Origin: a virus | DNA length: 43,992 bases | Virus record (IMG/VR): IMGVR_UViG_3300014501_001246 | Coordinates: 1 to 43,992 of that record | Direction: 5' to 3' (one strand) | Shown here: positions 39,250 through 43,992 of the stretch, piece by piece | Layout: each line of letters opens with the position of its first letter | How positions within the stretch are numbered: position 1 is the first letter of the stretch | Position numbers and translations under genes: made by a program | The notes under the pieces: generated by a model | Database searches by the model: none | Told to the model about the DNA's origin: nothing | The model's input: only the letters and a program-made list of their open reading frames with translations

Positions 39250-40170
39250 ATGAACCAGATCGCAACGCCTTCCGGGCGCGCATTGACGTGCACCCTTTTT
39301 GCGCTTGCCGTTCTCGGCTGCGCTGGCGGTGGCAACGTACCGGTTTCGTCCGGCGTGATGCTCGGCGCATATGTGCCGGGCGGAATTGCCTCGCTGGAAG
39401 CGCAGACGGGGCGGCCGCTTGCGCTCGATTATCGATATGTCACGCTCGGTGCGTCCGCGTTCCCATGGCTTGCCGACGATGCCGCGCACGGCCGCGCGCC
39501 GCTTATCGGGCTTGCACCGGGTGGCGTGACAGCGGACGGTATTGGATCAGGCGAGTACGATGTGGCTCTGACCGCCCTCGCCATTGCATTAAAGACCTTC
39601 GGCAATCCGGTTGCCTTGATCTTCATACCAGAGCCGACCGACTGCAAACTCACGACGTTCTACGGCCCGAACTGGTGCGCGACGCCAGCAACGATTTCCG
39701 CAGCCGCAGGCCAGTACGTCGTTGCTGAGGAACGCGCTTGGACGATATTTCAGCAGTCCGCACCGAATGTCCGGTTCATTGTCGCCATGGAAGGAACTGC
39801 ATACAAATCCGGCCTATGGAAGCAATTCTATCCTGGCTCCGAATTTACTAACTATCTCGGCATGGACCATCGCTATGGCGGCAGCGGGCCAGCCTATGAC
39901 TTCGCGAGCGATGCCGACGTCAAGGCGTTCTGGACGGCGGTTCAGTCCAGCGGGCGCTCCGGCATCGTCACCGAAACCTGCGCAGGCCCGGCATATGAAG
40001 CCGAACTGATCTCGACCGCGGCGAAAGAACTTCCGTCCATGCCGCAGATTGCGGGCTTCGTGCTCAACGCGAATCCCGGCGGCGATGGCTGCGGAGCACC
40101 GAATGCAGCGGCAATCGCGGCGTTCAAGGCGATGGCAGCTGAGACGTACTATCAAGCGAAGCTGCAGTAG
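39250..40170 (+). CDS. GH26-like glycoside hydrolase lipoprotein
   Basis: 306 residues. Lipobox AVLGC with Cys24 after a hydrophobic stretch. The rest looks like a GH26-type TIM barrel: VMLGAYVPGG, LDYRYVTLGASAFPW, ALIFIPEPTD with Glu128 as candidate acid/base, FIVAMEGTAY, and GIVTETCAG with Glu242 as candidate nucleophile. GH26 enzymes cut beta-mannans and related polymers. Position directly after the fibre suggests a capsule/exopolysaccharide depolymerase, but the lipid anchor implies action at the host membrane rather than on the virion. Family by motif pattern; substrate unknown. Confidence 0.62.
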   Translation: MNQIATPSGRALTCTLFALAVLGCAGGGNVPVSSGVMLGAYVPGGIASLEAQTGRPLALDYRYVTLGASAFPWLADDAAHGRAPLIGLAPGGVTADGIGSGEYDVALTALAIALKTFGNPVALIFIPEPTDCKLTTFYGPNWCATPATISAAAGQYVVAEERAWTIFQQSAPNVRFIVAMEGTAYKSGLWKQFYPGSEFTNYLGMDHRYGGSGPAYDFASDADVKAFWTAVQSSGRSGIVTETCAGPAYEAELISTAAKELPSMPQIAGFVLNANPGGDGCGAPNAAAIAAFKAMAAETYYQAKLQ

Positions 40171-40173
40171 ACC

Positions 40174-40803
40174 ATGCGTCCGATCGATGCCGCGCTGCTC
40201 CACGAGCTGGCGCAGGGCGGCAATGCAACCATCATGGCCGGCGTGGCGCCGGAGCTCGAGGCTGGCGCGGCCGTGGCCTGGATCGATACGCCGCTGCGTG
40301 CCGCGCATTTCCTCGCCCAAATCGCGGAGGAGAGCGGCCGGTTCACGCGGCTCGAAGAGGATCTGGATTACAGCGCGGCGCGCATCGCCGAGGTCTGGGG
40401 GCGTCTGGCGCCACGCGCGGACGCGCTCGCGCACAACCCCGTGCAGCTCGCCAATGCGGCTTATGCCACGCATGGCGGCAATCGCGGCGAGGCCTTTGGC
40501 GACGGCTGGGCCTATCGCGGCCGCGGGCTGATCCAGCTCACCGGAAGATGGAACTACATGTATTACGGCGGCCGGATCCGCGAGGACCTGGAACACGCGC
40601 CCGACCGCGCCTCGATGCCCGCGATCGCCGCGCGCCTGGCGCTCGCCTTCTGGACCGCCCGCAGCTGCAACGCCGACGCCGACCGCGACGACACCGAAGC
40701 CGTCACGCGCCGCATCAATGGCGGGATCAACGGCCTCGAAGACCGCAAGGCGCTGAAGCACCGCGCCTATGAGCTGCTGACCGCGCCGGTCGCGGTCGCG
40801 TGA
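40174..40803 (+). CDS. endolysin, GH19 chitinase/lysozyme-like
   Basis: 209 residues, no signal peptide. LRAAHFLAQIAEESGRFTRL with the Glu pair at 52-53 is the catalytic helix of GH19 endolysins; second Glu around 61. FGDGWAYRGRGLIQLTGRWN and RRINGGINGLEDRKA are further hallmarks. Cleaves peptidoglycan glycan strands; needs a holin (candidate at 43059) to reach the wall. Its stop overlaps the next frame. Confidence 0.9.
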   Translation: MRPIDAALLHELAQGGNATIMAGVAPELEAGAAVAWIDTPLRAAHFLAQIAEESGRFTRLEEDLDYSAARIAEVWGRLAPRADALAHNPVQLANAAYATHGGNRGEAFGDGWAYRGRGLIQLTGRWNYMYYGGRIREDLEHAPDRASMPAIAARLALAFWTARSCNADADRDDTEAVTRRINGGINGLEDRKALKHRAYELLTAPVAVA

Positions 40804-40826
40804 GTACCAAACAAAAGGACAATATC

Positions 40827-41177
40827 ATGCGTCTCGCTCTGGCGTTTGCACTCGCGTGTGCGCTTCCCGTCGCGGCCTCTGCACAATCCATGGCCGGCAT
40901 TTGCTTGCCGTACCAGAAAGACTGCCTTCATTTCGACGCGGGCTTCATATCGAAAGCAGACGCGGAGGAAATGTGCCGATCATGGCCGCCCCAAAGCGCC
41001 GACGAAATGCTGGAGTGCATACACGACGAGCAGCTTTCGGCGATGGAATCGGTGGCAAAATGTTCAATCGGCGGCCAGACGTTTTTCGTCGAAGGCGCAG
41101 ACTTGATGCTCTACCCAGCCAATAGTTATCTCACGGGCGCGAACCGCCTTGAGTGTCATCTGATTCCACCCGGCTGA
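40827..41177 (+). CDS. secreted Cys-rich protein, 116 aa
   Basis: ATG 40827 has AAAGGA upstream and begins a clean signal peptide (MRLALAFALACALPVAASAQ); a GTG at 40800 would add nine residues. The mature about 96 residues contain six Cys (GICLPYQKDC, EEMCRSW, LECIHDEQ, AKCSIGG, LECHL), suggesting three disulfides and a periplasmic or extracellular home. Family not recognised. Sits in the lysis block; may modify lysis or be a conversion gene. Confidence 0.65.
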   Translation: MRLALAFALACALPVAASAQSMAGICLPYQKDCLHFDAGFISKADAEEMCRSWPPQSADEMLECIHDEQLSAMESVAKCSIGGQTFFVEGADLMLYPANSYLTGANRLECHLIPPG

Positions 41178-41178
41178 A

Positions 41179-41391
41179 ATGCGCGCTGCAATCGTTCTCG
41201 CGCTGCTTCTCTCCGGCTGCGCGGGCGTGCATCTGTCTCAACCTGTGATCATTGCGCGTGGAGTAACAATAGCTCCGCTCGTGCAGGGCTGCGATTTCCC
41301 GCCAACGCTGCCGATGCTCGGCGGCAGCGACGGACTGCCCGACTGGCGCGATGTCTGCGCCGTGCTGGTGGCGAAGGTGAGTGCAGAGTGA
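41179..41391 (+). CDS. small lipoprotein, 70 aa
   Basis: MRAAIVLALLLSGCAGVHLS: short signal with lipobox LLSGC (Cys14). The mature part is about 56 residues with Pro-rich PTLPMLGG and two Cys. Resembles small o-spanin-type lipoproteins in size, but a better Rz/Rz1 pair lies at 43292-43992, so its role is open. TGATG overlap with the next gene. Confidence 0.6.
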   Translation: MRAAIVLALLLSGCAGVHLSQPVIIARGVTIAPLVQGCDFPPTLPMLGGSDGLPDWRDVCAVLVAKVSAE

Positions 41392-41795
41392 TGGCGGATC
41401 GCTGGATCACACAGGACCGCTTCTACGAGCCGGAGAAAGGCTTGCATGGCAACTGTCAGCAAGCGGCGGTCGCGAGCCTGCTTGGGCTGCGGATTGATGA
41501 GGTTCCGAACTTTATTGAGCAAGAGGACGGGTTCTGGACATCCTTTTTCAGGTTTGTGACCGACCACGGGTACACGCAAGTCGAACTGGGCGGGCACCGT
41601 CATTTCGACTGCTACTACTTGGCTTATGGGCCATCCTCTCGCGGGGTGTCGCATACCGTTGTCTTCAAAGCCGGCAAGCTCGCGTGGGACCCACATCCGA
41701 GCCGCGAAGGAATTCGCGAAGTCGAAAGTGTCTGTTTGCTCGTCCCGAAGGACCTCGCGGAGTTCCGCCGCGTCAATTCCATCAAAATTAGATAA
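41391..41795 (+). CDS. papain/C39-like cysteine peptidase-fold protein
   Basis: 134 residues from ATG 41391. LHGNCQQAAVASLLGLRIDE carries the candidate nucleophile Cys22 at the start of a helix; RGVSHTVVFKAGKLAWDPHP supplies His88 and Asp100. This Cys-His-Asp order with 'GxCxxAAVASLLG' is the pattern of small bacterial C39/papain-fold proteins seen in phage genomes. No signal peptide, so it acts in the cytoplasm unless released by lysis. Could cut peptides, ubiquitin-like tags or amides; substrate unknown. Confidence 0.65.
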   Translation: MADRWITQDRFYEPEKGLHGNCQQAAVASLLGLRIDEVPNFIEQEDGFWTSFFRFVTDHGYTQVELGGHRHFDCYYLAYGPSSRGVSHTVVFKAGKLAWDPHPSREGIREVESVCLLVPKDLAEFRRVNSIKIR

Positions 41796-41927
41796 CACCC
41801 CATCAATGAGCCGTTCGTGCGTTCGCTCTTGGCCCTTAAAGGCTGAGTCGGCGCTATAGCGTTCGTGCGGACGGTTCTTTGATGTGGCGTCCATAAGACC
41901 ACATCCAATAGCGCAAAGGAATGACAA
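41796..41927 (+). promoter_or_regulatory. structured intergenic region, lysis block
   Basis: 132 bp with several symmetries: CGCTATAGCG (41852-41861) is a perfect palindrome; GTTCGTGCG occurs at 41813-41821 and 41861-41869; GATGTGG (41881-41887) pairs with CCACATC (41899-41905) across 11 bases. An AAAGGA ribosome site for the next gene lies near 41914. Could be a promoter/operator or an RNA control element; no clear -35/-10. Confidence 0.45.
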
Positions 41928-42248
41928 ATGCTTAATGCCCTTATTGCCCAACTGCTCGCGTGGTTCCAAAACACGGGAGTGACCGTCGTGGCGAAGCTTA
42001 CACTCTCCGCCACCACCATCGTTCAACAGCTGCCGGCCGACGAACAGCAGATCCTCGCCGACGCGCAGACCAAGGTTCTGAGCGATATCCAGGCCGGCAA
42101 GTCGGCCGGGGAAGCGCTGGCCGACGGCTGGACCGTTTTCTACAATGAAGAGCGCAGCGAAGCCTCCAAGGTCGGCCTGCAGCTCTTCACCGCCTTCTGC
42201 ACGGCGCTGGGCGCGAATACCGCGGCTCCGGCCCTGAAGGCGGCGTAA
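41928..42248 (+). CDS. hypothetical protein, 106 aa
   Basis: MLNALIAQLLAWFQNTGVTV begins an amphipathic helix too polar for a membrane span; then IVQQLPADEQQILADAQTKV and a C-terminal QLFTAFCTALGANTAAPALK. Good ribosome site (AAAGGA). Family not recognised; similar small helical proteins precede holin/spanin genes in other phages. Confidence 0.6.
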   Translation: MLNALIAQLLAWFQNTGVTVVAKLTLSATTIVQQLPADEQQILADAQTKVLSDIQAGKSAGEALADGWTVFYNEERSEASKVGLQLFTAFCTALGANTAAPALKAA

Positions 42249-42253
42249 GCACT

Positions 42254-42913
42254 ATGGCCATGGCAGGGGCCGCAGTCACAGAGCTTGAGGTCTGCGGCCT
42301 CTGCCTCGCCATCCATGACGATCCGCAATCGGTCGCGTGGGATCATCTTTGGAGCAAAGGTTTTGGCTTCGTCGGTCACAAGCGCATCCGCGACACCGAC
42401 GTCGTGATCTGGCGCGGCTCCTACGATCCATGGGACTGGTATCGCGATCTCTCGGCGGTGACGGTTGTATCTCCCGCCATCGGCCGGGTGCATGACGGGT
42501 TCCTTTCTGGCGTGGAGAGCCGCTACGACGAGGTGGAGGCGGCTCTCGGCCGGCGCGTCGTCATTGGCGGCCACTCGCTCGGCGCGGCCGAAGCGGCGGA
42601 TCATGCAGGCCTGCGCATCGCGGCTGGCAAGCCTGTGGAACACGTCTATCTCTATGGCTGCCCGCGGCCGGGAATGCAGAAACTGGCCGACGTGCTTGCG
42701 CCCGTGCCGATCACAAGCCGCAAGAATTTGAGCGATCCGGTGACGCGGGTTCCGTGGGATATCCCGCTGTTCGATCCCTATGTGCACGTGCGACCGCAAA
42801 TCCCGATGGCGGTGCAGCCGCCGGCGAGCGACACCGATTTCTTCCGTGAGCATCATTGCGAATTGTACTTCGCGGGCGTGAAGGCGCTCGCATCTCAATC
42901 GCCGGGCAAGTGA
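42254..42913 (+). CDS. class-3 lipase-like alpha/beta hydrolase
   Basis: 219 residues. GGHSLGAAEA has nucleophile Ser108 in the GHSLG elbow; Asp161 in NLSDPVTRVPW and His200/201 in FFREHHCELY complete a lipase triad in the expected order. VYLYGCPRPGMQKLADVL is the lipase-3 strand before the acid. No signal peptide. In a lysis block it may attack membrane lipids or outer-layer esters to help release; mycobacteriophage LysB is a functional precedent, not a homolog. Confidence 0.78.
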   Translation: MAMAGAAVTELEVCGLCLAIHDDPQSVAWDHLWSKGFGFVGHKRIRDTDVVIWRGSYDPWDWYRDLSAVTVVSPAIGRVHDGFLSGVESRYDEVEAALGRRVVIGGHSLGAAEAADHAGLRIAAGKPVEHVYLYGCPRPGMQKLADVLAPVPITSRKNLSDPVTRVPWDIPLFDPYVHVRPQIPMAVQPPASDTDFFREHHCELYFAGVKALASQSPGK

Positions 42914-43044
42914 CGCGGGCGCCCGGGGCGGCGTCAGCGGGAGACCCCAACAACTTTCTCTCCGAATTCAGCCGGATGCGGGCCTGGCGCGCCGTTGCAG
43001 GCGTTTATTCATCCGCAAATCCGGCAACCGCCCCACCCCCCTAG
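42910..43044 (+). CDS. doubtful small frame, 44 aa
   Basis: GTG 42910 overlaps the lipase stop (GTGA). Sequence MTRAPGAASAGDPNNFLSEF continues to a Pro-rich end. It fills most of the gap before the holin candidate. No ribosome site and composition like non-coding GC-rich DNA; GGCGTCAGCGGGAGACCCC here resembles the elements near gpD and gpE. Confidence 0.25.
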   Translation: MTRAPGAASAGDPNNFLSEFSRMRAWRAVAGVYSSANPATAPPP

Positions 43045-43058
43045 ACATTGGAGCATCC

Positions 43059-43295
43059 ATGCTGATCAGCACCGACCAGGCGCAGGCCGTGCGCGCAACC
43101 GTGAATGCTGCCGCGTCCGGAGATTCCCCGATCGGTCACACCGTCAGCGCGGCCATGCTGGGCGGCGGCCTGTCCGGCATCATCGTCTGGCTGCTCCAGC
43201 TCGCGCATCTCGATCCGCCCGCCGCAGTCGCGCAGGGCATCACCGCCTGCTGCATGGTCGCAGCGAGCTGGATCATGCAGAAGGTGAGCCAGTGA
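43059..43295 (+). CDS. holin-like protein, 78 aa
   Basis: Two hydrophobic segments: TVSAAMLGGGLSGIIVWLLQ and AVAQGITACCMVAASWIMQK, joined by a short loop, with a polar N-terminus. Size, topology and place directly ahead of the spanin genes suit a class II holin that releases the endolysin (40174) across the inner membrane. Stop overlaps the next GTG. Confidence 0.68.
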   Translation: MLISTDQAQAVRATVNAAASGDSPIGHTVSAAMLGGGLSGIIVWLLQLAHLDPPAAVAQGITACCMVAASWIMQKVSQ

Positions 43296-43639
43296 GCGCG
43301 CTGGGAGAAATCGGCGCGCTTGCGTTCGCAGGCGCCATCGTCGCCGGCTCCTATTTTCTGGGCCATCACGAAGGTTATTCCAGCGCGGCCAGCGCATGCG
43401 GCACTGCCTCGCTCAAGGCCGAATTGATGGCCGAGAAGAGCGCGGACGCCTATCTCGCCGCGCAGGTGAAAAAACAGGATGCCGCTATCGCGACGACGCA
43501 AAGCGAAAAGGACAAGATCGCGGCGCTGCTCGCCTCGGCGCGCGATCGCGTCGTTACCATCCGGACGCCGCAGGATTGCTCGCTGGGCCCCGATGCCGTG
43601 TCGCTGCTCAACAGCGTGCGGAAGGTTGGTCCGCGATGA
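43292..43639 (+). CDS. i-spanin (Rz-like)
   Basis: 115 residues from GTG 43292. N-terminal membrane anchor IGALAFAGAIVAGSYFLGHH, then a periplasmic coiled coil (LKAELMAEKSADAYLAAQVK; QSEKDKIAALLASA) and a C-terminal segment DCSLGPDAVSLLNSVRK. This is the Rz architecture: inner-membrane spanin subunit that joins the outer-membrane lipoprotein to fuse the two membranes at the end of lysis. Confidence 0.78.
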   Translation: MSALGEIGALAFAGAIVAGSYFLGHHEGYSSAASACGTASLKAELMAEKSADAYLAAQVKKQDAAIATTQSEKDKIAALLASARDRVVTIRTPQDCSLGPDAVSLLNSVRKVGPR

Positions 43640-43992
43640 GTGCTGTCAATAAATTCCACCATCTGGTAGGGGCGATTTTCTTAACAGTGGCCCTGGCCGG
43701 ATGCGCGACGAAGCCGCTGGCAACGGCCACGGTCACCGCGCCAATCACCGGCACGGTCAATATCGGCGTGCCGACGCCCGCGCCCATCCCGGTGGTCAAG
43801 ACCATCGTGGAGACGTGCAATCCGCCGCCGCAATTCCTCGTGAAGCACCCGCCGCTGCCGCTGATCGCGCAACCAAGCCTCACGCGCGCGCAGGCACTCA
43901 ATCTCTGGCTTGACGACATCGGCGCCTATAACGATCTCAACGTCGACGATGGCGCGCTGATCGACTGGCTCGCGGCGAATTGCCGGGGCTGA
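43636..43992 (+). CDS. o-spanin (Rz1-like lipoprotein)
   Basis: 118 residues, ATG overlapping the Rz-like stop (ATGA). Signal with lipobox TVALAGC (Cys23), then a Pro-rich mature part (VPTPAPIPVV; PPLPLIAQPS), the composition usual for o-spanins, though longer than lambda Rz1. Ends LNLWLDDIGAYNDLN...WLAANCRG. Outer-membrane partner of the i-spanin; the stop codon is the last three bases of the window. Confidence 0.75.
   Translation: MSAVNKFHHLVGAIFLTVALAGCATKPLATATVTAPITGTVNIGVPTPAPIPVVKTIVETCNPPPQFLVKHPPLPLIAQPSLTRAQALNLWLDDIGAYNDLNVDDGALIDWLAANCRG

Noticed and set aside
41238-42026. Leftward 262-codon frame across the lysis intergenic region
   Set aside because: Covers the peptidase gene in antisense; no ribosome site and no recognisable domain.

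Overview
The window is almost entirely a tailed-bacteriophage (temperate phage/prophage) genome. High-GC codon use, gene families typical of alphaproteobacterial prophages (DUF2303, DUF1937, DUF3761) and the style of the regulatory genes suggest an alphaproteobacterial host, probably Hyphomicrobiales-like. This host call is an inference. The phage is a chimera: the head module is lambda-type (Nu1-like/GpA terminase, gpW, GpB portal, S49 protease, gpD decoration, gpE capsid, gpFII) and the contractile tail is Mu-type (sheath L, tube M, gp41 chaperone with -1 frameshift, tape measure, gpN, gpP, gp45-gp48).

Layout. 1-1322: leftward operon of small accessory genes joined by ATGA overlaps; the last gene runs off the left edge inside a 27-bp tandem repeat. 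1434-1936: two small exported proteins. 1953-2918: lysogeny switch, with a leftward S24/XRE repressor facing a rightward Cro-like gene. A 16-bp core shared by the switch operator and the region ahead of the leftward operon suggests one repressor controls both. 3015-3555: a small leftward gene, a small membrane protein and a tRNA-Met(CAT) with odd features. 3651-11607: rightward early region in which nearly every gene overlaps the next. It holds two HTH regulators, DUF2303, an ASCH/PUA-like protein, DUF1937, an adenine methyltransferase, a small protein ending in an FtsZ-tail-like peptide, and a replication initiator with iteron-like TGCGCA repeats inside the gene. A parS-like 16-mer lies just after it.

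11688-22224: packaging and head. 22246-34461: tail tube, sheath and baseplate. A leftward two-TM membrane-protein gene (25190-25939) interrupts this block. The gpN-like gene is split in two by one in-frame TAA. An extra short fibre gene with a Sec signal peptide sits between gp46 and gp47. 34478-40170: a 1579-residue tail fibre/spike, also with a signal peptide, then a GH26-like lipoprotein. 40174-43992: lysis and accessory block with GH19-type endolysin, a secreted Cys-rich protein, a small lipoprotein, a papain/C39-like cysteine peptidase, a class-3 lipase, a holin candidate and an overlapping Rz/Rz1-like spanin pair.

How it works together: the repressor/Cro switch sets lysogeny or lytic growth; the early block replicates DNA and reshapes the host; terminase packages DNA into a decorated lambda-like capsid; the Mu-like tail delivers it; the lysis cassette opens the cell. 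No integrase, transposase, excisionase or partition genes are visible. The lysogenic state is therefore either encoded outside the window or extrachromosomal. No stretch over 300 bases lacks a gene.
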